Part shown: positions 52,576 to 60,398 of the stretch, piece by piece
Numbering within the stretch: position 1 is the first letter of the stretch
How the letters are laid out: each line of letters begins with the position of its first letter
Assembly (NCBI RefSeq): GCF_000473045.1
Contig: NZ_AXAY01000005.1
Span: 224,501 to 288,500 of the forward strand
Length of the DNA stretch: 64,000 nt
Source of the DNA: Bradyrhizobium sp. WSM3983
GTDB lineage: Bacteria > Pseudomonadota > Alphaproteobacteria > Rhizobiales > Xanthobacteraceae
Direction of reading: 5' to 3'
The notes under the pieces: model-generated
What the model saw: only the letters and a program-made list of their open reading frames with translations
Database searches by the model: none
What the model was told of the DNA's origin: nothing
Program-made: the position numbers and the translations under genes

Positions 52576-53271
52576 ATGGACCTCTTGAGGGCGAGATGGC
52601 TGGCTGTGCTCTGCCTTTTGGGCAGCATTCTAACAGCTTGCGGCGGCTCGTTCAGCGAGACCATTAGATACCGATTGACCTTCAACGTGGACGTCGATGG
52701 CTCGCTCGTGAGCGGCTCCGGTGTCATTCAGGTCAAGCAGTCAGACACGAGAGCCCTCTTTGGCTCCATGGGAGGTGCCGGGAGCGAGGTAAATGGCGAA
52801 GCTGTAATAGTCGATCTTGGCCCTCACGGTACGCTCTTCGCGCTCTTACGGGGTCCGAGCCTTGGCTTTGATAGTGTCAGGGGTCCCGCATCGCTGCTGC
52901 TTCATGCGTTTGCCGACGTGCACAAGCGCGAGACCGATCCACTTCCGAAGGTGCAACTCTTAAAGGAACAGCGCCCGCGTCGCGTATTGCATGTGAACGA
53001 AATTCCGATGTTGGTGTACTTCCGCGATCTCAATGATCCCAAATCGGTCGAACAGGTTGAGCCCATAAATCTTGCCGCAGTCTTCGGTCCCGGAGTTGTA
53101 CTTCGCGACGCCGTTATCGAAGTGACGGACGACCCAGTCACAGTTGGTATCGAAAAGAAGTTGCCTTGGCTCAAGAAGCTCAACGGCCAACTGGACGGCG
53201 ATCGACTTCATCACGGAGCTACGCTTTCAAACGATCTGAACCGTTACGATTTCTATCAAAGGTACAATTGA
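52576..53271 (+). CDS. Putative lipoprotein of unknown function
   Basis: A 231-residue protein with a lipoprotein signal peptide (MDLLRARWLAVLCLLGSILT followed by AC-GGS; lipobox L-T-A-C, lipidated Cys near residue 22). The mature part begins FSETIRYRLTFNVDVDGSLV and contains beta-strand-rich segments. No family is recognised. The start at 52576 is fixed by the signal peptide; in-frame codons from 52417 add an unlikely extension. GC content and codon use are clearly below the flanking genes, a sign of transfer. It lies between the two tRNA-like direct repeats. Confidence 0.65.
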   Translation: MDLLRARWLAVLCLLGSILTACGGSFSETIRYRLTFNVDVDGSLVSGSGVIQVKQSDTRALFGSMGGAGSEVNGEAVIVDLGPHGTLFALLRGPSLGFDSVRGPASLLLHAFADVHKRETDPLPKVQLLKEQRPRRVLHVNEIPMLVYFRDLNDPKSVEQVEPINLAAVFGPGVVLRDAVIEVTDDPVTVGIEKKLPWLKKLNGQLDGDRLHHGATLSNDLNRYDFYQRYN

Positions 53272-53345
53272 ACGCAATCGAGCATAATTAGTGCGACCCA
53301 ACGCCCGCTTTGGGTCACAAGCTGAACTGGGGTGTGGAAATGAAA

Positions 53346-53374
53346 ACGTCCGCTTCGTGCCGAAAAGCGGACGT
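53346..53374. repeat. Perfect hairpin repeat ACGTCCGCTT/AAGCGGACGT
   Basis: Ten-base perfect arms with a nine-base loop, 75 bases after the lipoprotein stop codon. No T-run follows, so it is more likely a dispersed palindromic element than a terminator, though it could protect the mRNA 3' end. The 313-base gap 53272-53584 otherwise contains only the tRNA-like sequence below. Confidence 0.6.
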
Positions 53375-53395
53375 CGGGTGCATCGAGTCTGTGGA

Positions 53396-53472
53396 TTTGA
53401 TTAGGGATAGGATTCGAACCTATGATCTTCAGGTTATGAGCCTGACGAGTTGCCTGGCTGCTCCACCCCGCG
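53396..53472 (-). tRNA. Degenerate initiator-tRNA(fMet)-like gene, anticodon CAT
   Basis: On the minus strand from 53472: 5' acceptor CGCGGGG, D-arm GAGCAGCCAGGCAACTCG, anticodon arm TCAGG-CTCATAA-CCTGA with a perfect stem and CAT anticodon, and T-arm ATAGG-TTCGAAT-CCTAT with a perfect stem. The 3' acceptor strand, however, reads CCCTAAT instead of the CCCCGCA needed to pair, the D-stem has one mismatch, and no CCA is encoded. It looks like an initiator tRNA whose 3' end was replaced, so probably a pseudogene. Confidence 0.6.
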
Positions 53473-53584
53473 TTAAGCCGTTGCGCACCTTCGTGAAAGG
53501 CCCGTCGGGTGCGGAGAGCATCAGTCCGGCCGGCGGAATCGTACGAGCTCGCAGGAGCTCGCGCGGCATGTGCCACACCTCAGG

Positions 53585-54298
53585 CTAACTCTCGAAGAAG
53601 CCGGGATGCTTCTCCACGAAGGCATGCAGCTCGCGCGCGACGCGGTCGAGATGGTTGGCCATCTCGCCCTTGGCCCGGTCCGGATCGCGGTCGGCAATCC
53701 TGCGGTAAATCGCCTCGTGCTCCAGGTAAGTGCCTTTGGGCCGGCCCGGCTCGGGCAGCAGCGTACGGCGGACGCGTTCAAGATGAGTTCGGATCGGGTC
53801 AAGGACTTCGCCTACACGCGCGAGGCCCAGGCTCTCGGTCATCTGGTGATGAAACCTGGTATCGAGTTCGTGGAATCCTTCGAGGTCTCCGCTCGCGATC
53901 GCAGCCTTTTGATAGGCGAGATTCTGGCCGAGCGCGTCGATCGCATCGTCGGACATGCTGGCCGCGCAGACGCCGACGACCTCGACCTCCAGCGCGCGGC
54001 GCATCAGCATCCACTGCCGGACGTCCTCGAGATGAATCCTGGCGACGTAGGAGCCGCGCTGCGGCTCGACCACGACGAGTCCTTCGAAGGCGAGCCTGTT
54101 GATCGCCGTCGTGATCGACAGCTTCGACACATCGAAGCGCGCGCACCACTCGTTCTTGTCGATCGGCGTTTCGGGCGCGAGCGTGCCTGAGACGATGGCG
54201 CGCTTCAGAGCAAGATAGGCCCGATCGACTTTCGACCCGCCTGCGCTGCGCCCGCGCACTGGCCTCGCGCCGCCACTGAACCCGCCGACTGAATGCAT
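53585..54298 (-). CDS. GntR-family regulator (FCD type) of the adjacent sugar ABC operon
   Basis: A 237-residue regulator. A Gly/Arg-rich start leads to the winged HTH at about 25-85 (AYLALKRAIVSGTLAPETPI, then DVSKLSITTAINRLAFEGLV) and an FCD domain (MLMRRALEVEVVGVCAASM, then FHELDTRFHHQMTESLGL and EHEAIYRRIADRD) with the Asp/His ligands typical of metal-dependent effector binding. GGGGGA is eight bases upstream of the ATG at 54298. It diverges from the ABC ATPase gene, and the palindrome at 54377-54397 in between is the likely operator. Confidence 0.85.
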   Translation of the reverse strand: MHSVGGFSGGARPVRGRSAGGSKVDRAYLALKRAIVSGTLAPETPIDKNEWCARFDVSKLSITTAINRLAFEGLVVVEPQRGSYVARIHLEDVRQWMLMRRALEVEVVGVCAASMSDDAIDALGQNLAYQKAAIASGDLEGFHELDTRFHHQMTESLGLARVGEVLDPIRTHLERVRRTLLPEPGRPKGTYLEHEAIYRRIADRDPDRAKGEMANHLDRVARELHAFVEKHPGFFES

Positions 54299-54376
54299 GC
54301 TGTGTTCCCCCGGCCGATCTACACATTTCGATGCCGCGACGCCAATCGCGCGGCCAAAAGGCTTGACGAGCGTCAT

Positions 54377-54397
54377 CTGATATAACTAGCATATCAG
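54377..54397. promoter_or_regulatory. Putative GntR operator of the second sugar ABC operon
   Basis: CTGATAT (54377-54383) and ATATCAG (54391-54397) are perfectly inverted around seven bases. The site lies about 80 bases upstream of the gntR start and 70 bases upstream of the ATPase start, in a local AT-rich island. Confidence 0.65.
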
Positions 54398-54466
54398 TCA
54401 ACAAATAGACGATCAAATGCGGCTCGATGTCTTCAGGGACTGACGGCACGCCGGGAGGAAAAGCCA

Positions 54467-56107
54467 ATGGAGACACGCTTCGGCGCGCTCGGAGCGGACG
54501 ACGGACGCGGCGCGCCGCGCTCCTCCCGCGTGGTCGAGCTTGCCGGCCGTGCCGGCGTGGCGGGCAGACATGCCGTCCTCTGCGCGGAGCGGGTCTCCAA
54601 ATCCTTTGCCGGGGTGAAGGCGCTCCACGACGTCGACTTCGATCTTCGCCACGGCGAAGTGCACGCGCTGATGGGCGAGAACGGTGCCGGCAAGAGCACG
54701 CTGATGAAGATCCTTGCCGGCGTGCATACGAGCTACGACGGCACAATTCTGGTCGAGGGCCACGCGGCATCCTTCGGCGGCGTGCGCGACGCCGAAGAGG
54801 CCGGCGTCGCCATCATCCACCAGGAGCTGAACCTCGTTCCCGAGCTGAGCGTCGCCGACAATATCTTCCTTGGCCGAGAGCCGCTGATCGGCGGCGTATT
54901 GATCGACCGGCGCCGGATGGTCAGAGCCGCCGAGCGCCTGCTGGCCCGCCTCGGCGTAACACTCGCGCCCGACACCAGGATTGCCGGCTTGCGCGTCGGC
55001 GAGCAGCAGCTCGTCGAGATCGCCAAGGCGCTATCGCTCAATGCGCGCATCCTCATCATGGACGAGCCGACCTCGGCGCTGTCGTCGTCGGAATGTGACA
55101 CGCTGTTCAAGATCGTGCGTCAGCTCGCGAGCGAAGGCGTCGCGATCATCTACACATCGCACCGCATCGAGGAGGTGCTGGAGCTTGCCGACCGCGTCAC
55201 CGTGCTGCGCGACGGCCGGCGCGTGGTGACGGCACGAATCGACGAACTCTCGCGCGCAGCCATCATCTCGGCGATGGTCGGCCGCGAGATGGCCGCGAAC
55301 GAGCGGGGCGCAACGGCGCAGGACGGCGCGGTCGTCCTCTCGGTGCAGGACCTGACGCTGGATACGCCCGGTCCGCACGGATGGCGGCGGACGCTGCACG
55401 GCGTGAGTTTCGAGCTGAAGCGCGGCGAGATTCTCGGTGTCGGCGGCCTGCTCGGGTCCGGACGGACGGAGATCCTGGAGTCGATCTTCGGTGTGGCGCG
55501 TGGCTGGCGGACTGGCAGCATCGCGATCGACGGTGCTGCGGTCGACATCAACTCTCCCTCCGACGCCTACCATCTCGGCGTCGCGCTCGTCAGCGAGGAC
55601 CGCAAGGAGCGCGGCCTGCATCTGGCCGCCTCGATCTGCGACAATGTCGCGCTGCCCTCGATCGGCGCGCTCTCGCGATTTGGCCTGCGCGCTTTCACCC
55701 GCGAACGCGCACTCGCCGCCGACATGGTCAAGCGGCTCTCGGTTCGCTGCACCGGCATCGGCCAGGAGGCCGCCGCGCTGTCCGGCGGCAACCAGCAAAA
55801 GGTCGTGATCGGCAAATGGCTGGCGACCGAACCGCGCATCCTGCTGCTCGACGAACCAACCCGCGGCATCGACATCGGCGCCAAACTGGAAATCTACCGG
55901 TTGATCTTCGATCTCGCCGCGCAGGGGCTCGGCATCATCGTGGTCACCTCGGAAATGCCCGAACTCCTGCTGTTGTCCGACCGCATCCTCGTCATGTGCG
56001 AGGGACGGCAGACCGGCATCCTCGCGCGCGAGAACGCGACGCAGGAGACGGTGATGCGCCTTGCGGCACCAGGAATGGCGAGTTGGTCGCAGGAAGCCGC
56101 ATCATGA
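54467..56107 (+). CDS. Ribose-class sugar ABC ATPase, tandem NBDs
   Basis: A 546-residue ATPase with an unusual N-terminal extension of about 45 residues (Gly/Arg/Ala-rich) before NBD1. NBD1 has Walker A GENGAGKST, signature-region RVGEQQLVEIAKALSL and Walker B ILIMDEPTSAL. NBD2 has degenerate Walker A GLLGSGRTE, LSGGNQQKVVIGKWL and ILLLDEPTRGIDIG. GGAGGAAA precedes the ATG. It is the first gene of a three-gene operon (ATPase, permease, binding protein) divergent from gntR. The stop overlaps the permease start (ATGA). Confidence 0.92.
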   Translation: METRFGALGADDGRGAPRSSRVVELAGRAGVAGRHAVLCAERVSKSFAGVKALHDVDFDLRHGEVHALMGENGAGKSTLMKILAGVHTSYDGTILVEGHAASFGGVRDAEEAGVAIIHQELNLVPELSVADNIFLGREPLIGGVLIDRRRMVRAAERLLARLGVTLAPDTRIAGLRVGEQQLVEIAKALSLNARILIMDEPTSALSSSECDTLFKIVRQLASEGVAIIYTSHRIEEVLELADRVTVLRDGRRVVTARIDELSRAAIISAMVGREMAANERGATAQDGAVVLSVQDLTLDTPGPHGWRRTLHGVSFELKRGEILGVGGLLGSGRTEILESIFGVARGWRTGSIAIDGAAVDINSPSDAYHLGVALVSEDRKERGLHLAASICDNVALPSIGALSRFGLRAFTRERALAADMVKRLSVRCTGIGQEAAALSGGNQQKVVIGKWLATEPRILLLDEPTRGIDIGAKLEIYRLIFDLAAQGLGIIVVTSEMPELLLLSDRILVMCEGRQTGILARENATQETVMRLAAPGMASWSQEAAS

Positions 56108-57441
56108 AAGCCCTGTTTCGCCTGCTCTCCCGCACCAAGCTCTATTGGGGCCTTCTGCTGATCTGCCTGATCGGCGCTGTTATCTCGCCGCACACGTCAT
56201 CCGGCCACAACATCTTCCTGTCCTACGGCAACCTGACCGACGTGCTGCGCCAGGTGTCGATCACCGGACTGGTCGCGACCGGAATGACCATGGTCATCCT
56301 GCTCGGCGGCATCGACCTGTCGGTCGGCTCGGTGATGGGCTTCTCGACGGTGATCTGCGCGATGCTGCTGACCAAGCCCGGCTGGACCTCGGCGTCGCTC
56401 ATCGGCGTGCCGGCGGCGATCCTCGTCGGCGGCGCTGCCGTGGCGCTGGCTGCACGCTTCCTGTTCGCCGGCCTCGCGCGTGGCCGCGATGTCAGTGCCG
56501 GACGACGACGCGAGATCTCGCTGACGCGCTGGCAGAGCACGGGCATGCCGGGATTGCTCGGGCTCGTCGCCGCCATCGCAATCGGGTGGTGGACGATGAG
56601 CCAGGTGCCGGCAAAATTCGGCGTGCTCGGTGTGCTGGTGATCGCGCCCTGCCTCGCGATGGTGCTTGGCGGCATCAACGGGCTCCTGGTCGTCGCCGGC
56701 CGGCTGCAGCCCTTCATCGCGACGCTCGCGATGATGGTCAGCGCACTCGGCATCGCGCGATTGACGGCGGGGTCCGACAATGCCGTGGTACCGGTCTACA
56801 CCGGCACCAATGCGACCGAGGCCTTCGAGCTGCTGCGTTCGATGCTGTGGGGCGTGTTGCCTGTCCCGAGCGTCTTCTTCCTCGCCGCGATCTGCCTGTT
56901 CGGCGCGATCCTGCGCTTCACCACCTTCGGGCGCTATGCCTACGCGATCGGCGGCAACGTCGAGGCCGCAAAGCTTTCCGGTGTCAAGGTCGCGCAGGTG
57001 CAGCTCACGGCCTACCTGTTGTCGGGCCTTCTCGCGGGGATCGCCGGCGTGCTGTTCGTCGCGCAGTACCGCCAGGGCAAGCCCGACGCGGGCACCGGCC
57101 TCGAGCTCGACGCCATCGCCGCCGTCGTGATTGGCGGCACCAGCCTGATGGGCGGCCGCGGCGGCCTCGCCGGCACATTCGTCGGCGTCCTGATCTTCGG
57201 CCTGCTCTCCGACATCCTTCAGCTTCAGAACATCGACTCCAATGTCCAGCTCGTGATGAAGGGGTTGATCATCGTCTGCACCGTGCTGGTGCAGGAACAG
57301 AATCTCGGCCAGCTCGTCGCGCGATGGCGGTTCCGCCGATCGGGCGAAGCGCAGGCCGATCCGAGAACGGTCGAACCCCATCGGCCGCCAAGTGCCGCAA
57401 AGGCCCAACTCGCAAGGGAGGATCTCGATGAAGCGTCGTGA
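56104..57441 (+). CDS. Ribose-class sugar ABC permease
   Basis: A 445-residue membrane protein, longer than usual RbsC (about 320). It has the G-G-I-D-L-S-V-G motif (MVILLGGIDLSVGSVMGF near residue 68), the coupling segment VVIGGTSLMGGRGGLAGTFV, and about ten helices. An insertion after helix 3 (residues about 120-160, GRDVSAGRRREISLTRWQS) adds a charged cytoplasmic loop, and the C-terminal 45 residues are a soluble tail. Its stop overlaps the binding-protein gene by 14 bases. Size and insertion resemble xylose-type (XylH) permeases. Confidence 0.9.
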   Translation: MKALFRLLSRTKLYWGLLLICLIGAVISPHTSSGHNIFLSYGNLTDVLRQVSITGLVATGMTMVILLGGIDLSVGSVMGFSTVICAMLLTKPGWTSASLIGVPAAILVGGAAVALAARFLFAGLARGRDVSAGRRREISLTRWQSTGMPGLLGLVAAIAIGWWTMSQVPAKFGVLGVLVIAPCLAMVLGGINGLLVVAGRLQPFIATLAMMVSALGIARLTAGSDNAVVPVYTGTNATEAFELLRSMLWGVLPVPSVFFLAAICLFGAILRFTTFGRYAYAIGGNVEAAKLSGVKVAQVQLTAYLLSGLLAGIAGVLFVAQYRQGKPDAGTGLELDAIAAVVIGGTSLMGGRGGLAGTFVGVLIFGLLSDILQLQNIDSNVQLVMKGLIIVCTVLVQEQNLGQLVARWRFRRSGEAQADPRTVEPHRPPSAAKAQLAREDLDEAS

Positions 57442-58402
57442 ATTCTTGAAATTGTCGACCACCGCGGCGGGTGCCGCAATGACCATCTATCTGCCGGTCG
57501 GTTGGACGCCTGCAAGGGCCGCTGGCAAGTCGAAAGTCGGCTTCAGCCAGTGCACCACGCTGGAGCCGTGGCGCGTGCAGTTCAACAAGGACATCCAGGC
57601 CGAGGCGAAGAACCATCCGGATATCGACCTCATCATTACAGACGGCCAGGACAAGACCGAGAAGCAGGTCGCCGATTGCGACAATTTGATCGTACAGCAG
57701 GTCAACGTGCTCCTGATCTCGCCCAAGGAATCGGCCGGCCTGACCGGCGTGGTCGAAAAGGCGATCGACGCCAAGATTCCCGTCATCGTGCTCGACCGTA
57801 ACGTCGACACCAAGCGCATCGCCCAGTTCATCGGTGGCGACAACGTCGCGATCGGCAAGGCGGCCGGCGAGCACGCGGTGAAGCTGCTCGGTGGTCCGGG
57901 CAAGGCGGCCGGCAACGTCGTCGAAATCTGGGGCGGCATGGGCACCCAACCCGCGCACGATCGGCACGACGGCTTCCATGCCTTCACCGACAAGGAGCCT
58001 GGCATCAAGTACCTGCTCAACAACCAGTCGGGTGACTGGAAGCAGGACAAGGCCTACGACATCATGACAACGGCGCTTCGCAACAACGAGAAGATCGACA
58101 TGGTCTACGGCCATAACGATCCGATGGCCTACGGCGCGTATCTCGCCGCCAAGGACGCCGGCCGCGACAAGAACATCAAGTTCATCATTGGCATCGACGG
58201 ATTGCCCGACGAAGGCGTCACCTGGGTCTCCAAGGGCCAGTTGACCGCGACGTTCCTCTACGCAACGCCCGGTGCGGAGGGATTGCGGCAGGCGGCAAAG
58301 CTGCTCAAGGGCGAGAAGCTCGAGCCGGTCATCACCTTGCCGACGATGCTGATCACCAAGGAGAACGCACCGGAGATCCTGAAAAAGAACGGACTGCTCT
58401 GA
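57428..58402 (+). CDS. Sugar-type ABC periplasmic binding protein with twin-arginine signal
   Basis: A 324-residue protein. The signal MKRREFLKLSTTAAGAAMTI is of the Tat type (R-R-x-F-L-K), cut near ARA (about residue 34). The mature part is a Peripla_BP_4 sugar binder: KVGFSQCTTLEPWRVQFNKD, IIVTD-like LIITDGQDKTEKQV, VLLISPKESAGLTGVVEKA, IPVIVLDRNVDTKRI and IGIDGLPDEGVTWV. Typical ligands of the class are ribose, xylose, galactose or inositol-like polyols; this one is unknown. It ends the ABC operon proper. Confidence 0.9.
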   Translation: MKRREFLKLSTTAAGAAMTIYLPVGWTPARAAGKSKVGFSQCTTLEPWRVQFNKDIQAEAKNHPDIDLIITDGQDKTEKQVADCDNLIVQQVNVLLISPKESAGLTGVVEKAIDAKIPVIVLDRNVDTKRIAQFIGGDNVAIGKAAGEHAVKLLGGPGKAAGNVVEIWGGMGTQPAHDRHDGFHAFTDKEPGIKYLLNNQSGDWKQDKAYDIMTTALRNNEKIDMVYGHNDPMAYGAYLAAKDAGRDKNIKFIIGIDGLPDEGVTWVSKGQLTATFLYATPGAEGLRQAAKLLKGEKLEPVITLPTMLITKENAPEILKKNGLL

Positions 58403-58427
58403 TTTGGCCACACCGAAGTGACGAGCG

Positions 58428-58465
58428 GGAGAGCCGGGTACGTCAAACCCCGCACCCGGTTCTCC
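58428..58465. other. Hairpin between binding-protein gene and DUF1349 gene
   Basis: GGAGAGCCGGGT and ACCCGGTTCTCC are inverted (one mismatched pair region) around a 14-base loop, 26 bases after the binding-protein stop. There is no T-run, so it could be a partial terminator or an mRNA-stabilising stem between two genes of one transcript. Confidence 0.5.
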
Positions 58466-58537
58466 GTTCGTCTCGCGGCGGCCTTACCGCAGCAGGTCGT
58501 CGTCCGGTGGGACCGGCCCCTTTCCTCGAGGTCTGAC

Positions 58538-59131
58538 ATGAACGCTGCCATCTTCGCCAGACAGGATGGTGTCTGGCTGAACGAACCGGAACGGTGGACC
58601 GCGCAGGGCGACAGCCTCGAGATCGTGACCGACAAGGCCACCGATTTCTGGCGCAAGACTCACTATGGATTCTGCCGCGACAGCGGCCATTTTCTGGGTT
58701 TCCGGACGGCGCAGGCGTTTACTGCCGAGTTGCGCGTCCAGTGCGATTTTCAGGCCCTGTACGATCAAGCCGGCATCATGGTGCGCGTCGACGCGGAGCG
58801 CTGGGTTAAAGCCGGAATCGAGTTTTCGGACGAGCGCGCCATGCTTTCGAGCGTATTAACCGACGGGCAGTCGGATTGGGCAACTGCCCCGTATGAGCAC
58901 GATGCCGGCGATTTCTGGATGCGCGTCACCGTCGCCGACGGCGTTCTTCGATTGCAGGCGTCGGCTGATGGCAAAGTCTGGCCGCTCGTCCGATTGGCTC
59001 CTTTCACCATTGCGCAATCCTACTGGGTTGGACCAATGGCTTGCACACCCGAGCGGGGCGGATTGCCGGTCACGTTCACGAGATTTTCCCTGAAGCCGCC
59101 GCTCGGCAAGGATCTGCACGATCTCAGCTAG
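58538..59131 (+). CDS. DUF1349 (concanavalin-like) protein
   Basis: A 197-residue cytoplasmic protein, all-beta. The DUF1349 landmarks are visible: TDFWRKTHYGFCRDSGHFLG at the start, ELRVQCDFQALYDQAGIMVR, then ERWVKAGIEF and the C-terminal YWVGPMACTPERGGLPVTFT. Yeast and bacterial homologues (YesU group) have a jelly-roll fold resembling lectins and are often encoded with sugar-uptake genes. It lies 135 bases after the sugar binding-protein gene on the same strand, suggesting a role in the imported sugar's metabolism. Activity is unknown. Confidence 0.82.
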   Translation: MNAAIFARQDGVWLNEPERWTAQGDSLEIVTDKATDFWRKTHYGFCRDSGHFLGFRTAQAFTAELRVQCDFQALYDQAGIMVRVDAERWVKAGIEFSDERAMLSSVLTDGQSDWATAPYEHDAGDFWMRVTVADGVLRLQASADGKVWPLVRLAPFTIAQSYWVGPMACTPERGGLPVTFTRFSLKPPLGKDLHDLS

Positions 59132-59178
59132 AGCGGATGCACACCATGGCTCAGCAGAGGCGGACGGCGATCGCCCCT

Positions 59179-59211
59179 CAAAACAAAAATGGCCCGCATC
59201 AAGCGGGCCAT
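59179..59211 (-). terminator. Terminator of the cytochrome oxidase operon
   Basis: On the minus strand ATGGCCCGC-loop-GCGGGCCAT (nine perfect pairs, five-base loop) is followed by TTTTTGTTTT. It begins 33 bases after the subunit IV stop codon. It also closes the convergent DUF1349 transcript from the other side, though without a T-run there. Confidence 0.9.
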
Positions 59212-59244
59212 GTTCGTATCGGAACCGGTGAAGTCCGAATTTGG

Positions 59245-59652
59245 CTACGCCGTTGGGGCGAAGAATATGGTCCGTAGCAGATGGGTGTAGCCGGATTCGA
59301 ACATCATGATCGCCACAAATACCAACACCAGCACCGGCGGAAGCAGGATCGCGTAGGCCAGGGCGAGCCGCTCCCATGCCATATGCATGAAGACAGCGAC
59401 GATCAGGCCGGCCTTCAACACCATGAACAGCAGGATCAGCGACCATCGGAGATGGCCATGGATGCCAAAGTAGTCGACGAGATAGGAGCAAGTGCTGAGC
59501 ACGAACAACCATCCCCAGACCACGAGGTAAAGCCTGATCGGGTGCTGTTGCCCCTTGGTGTGCGCGGCTCCCGATGCGACCGCGTCATGCACATAGGTCT
59601 GTAACGCATGTTGTGCTGCCTGCCCTTCCACATGTACCGCTGCGTTTGTCAT
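59245..59652 (-). CDS. Cytochrome c oxidase subunit IV-like protein
   Basis: A 135-residue protein with three membrane segments (LYLVVWGWLFVLSTCSYLVD, LILLFMVLKAGLIVAVFMHM and AILLPPVLVLVFVAIMMFES) after a 45-residue hydrophilic start. This matches prokaryotic COX4-type small subunits that accompany heme-copper oxidases, including the conserved K-A-x-L-I-x-x-x-F-M-H-M helix. It is the last gene of the operon, eight bases after the coxP-like gene. Its exact role is accessory, probably assembly or stability. Confidence 0.85.
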   Translation of the reverse strand: MTNAAVHVEGQAAQHALQTYVHDAVASGAAHTKGQQHPIRLYLVVWGWLFVLSTCSYLVDYFGIHGHLRWSLILLFMVLKAGLIVAVFMHMAWERLALAYAILLPPVLVLVFVAIMMFESGYTHLLRTIFFAPTA

Positions 59653-59660
59653 GCGCCACC

Positions 59661-60383
59661 TCACCAGAGATAGAAGAAAGCAAAGATGAACACCCACACC
59701 AGATCAACGAAGTGCCAGTAGAGGCCGGTGATCTCGACGATCTCGTAATACCCCTTCCGGCTTGTGAAGAAGCCGCGTCGTTCGCGATCGAAATCTCCTC
59801 GCAAGACCTTTCGCGCAATCGCGATCAGGAAGATCACGCCGATCGTCACGTGGGTGCCGTGGAAACCGGTGATCATGAAAAAGCATGCGCCAAACTGCGG
59901 CGCACCCCAGGGGTTACCCCAGGGCCGCACGCCCTCCATGATCAGCTTGGTCCATTCGAAGGCCTGCATTCCGACGAAGGTTGCGCCGAATGCCGCGGTG
60001 GCCAGCATCAGGGCCGCCGTTCGGACGCGGTCGCGGCGATAGCCGAAATTGACGGCCATCGCCATCGTCCCGCTGCTGCTGATCAGGATGAAGGTCATGA
60101 TGGCGATCAGGATGAGCGGGATGTGCTTGCCCGCGATATTGAGGGCGAAGACCTCACTTGGGTTGGGCCACGGCACGGTCGTCGACATGCGCGCCGTCAT
60201 GTACGACAACAGGAAACAGCTGAAGATGAACGTGTCGCTCAGGAGGAAGATCCACATCATGGCCTTCCCCCAGGACACGTTCTTGAAAGCGCGCTGGTCT
60301 GAGGCCCAGTCGGCGGCGATGCCTCGCCATCCGGGGATCGTTCCGGGCGCGGCCTTCGGATGTACCAGTGTCGTCTCTGCCAT
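59661..60383 (-). CDS. coxP: Cytochrome c oxidase subunit III (second copy in operon)
   Basis: A 240-residue membrane protein with seven predicted helices, of the COX3 family. Landmarks are WGKAMMWIFLLSDTFIFSCF, GMQAFEWTKLIMEG, the FHGTHVTIGVIFL segment with the conserved H-x-x-H, and the C-terminal WHFVDLVWVFIFAFFYLW. In B. japonicum coxMNOP, two subunit-III-like genes close the cluster; position here suggests CoxP. It starts 15 bases after the coxO-like gene. Confidence 0.87.
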   Translation of the reverse strand: MAETTLVHPKAAPGTIPGWRGIAADWASDQRAFKNVSWGKAMMWIFLLSDTFIFSCFLLSYMTARMSTTVPWPNPSEVFALNIAGKHIPLILIAIMTFILISSSGTMAMAVNFGYRRDRVRTAALMLATAAFGATFVGMQAFEWTKLIMEGVRPWGNPWGAPQFGACFFMITGFHGTHVTIGVIFLIAIARKVLRGDFDRERRGFFTSRKGYYEIVEITGLYWHFVDLVWVFIFAFFYLW

Positions 60384-60398
60384 CGGTTCTTGCCCTCG

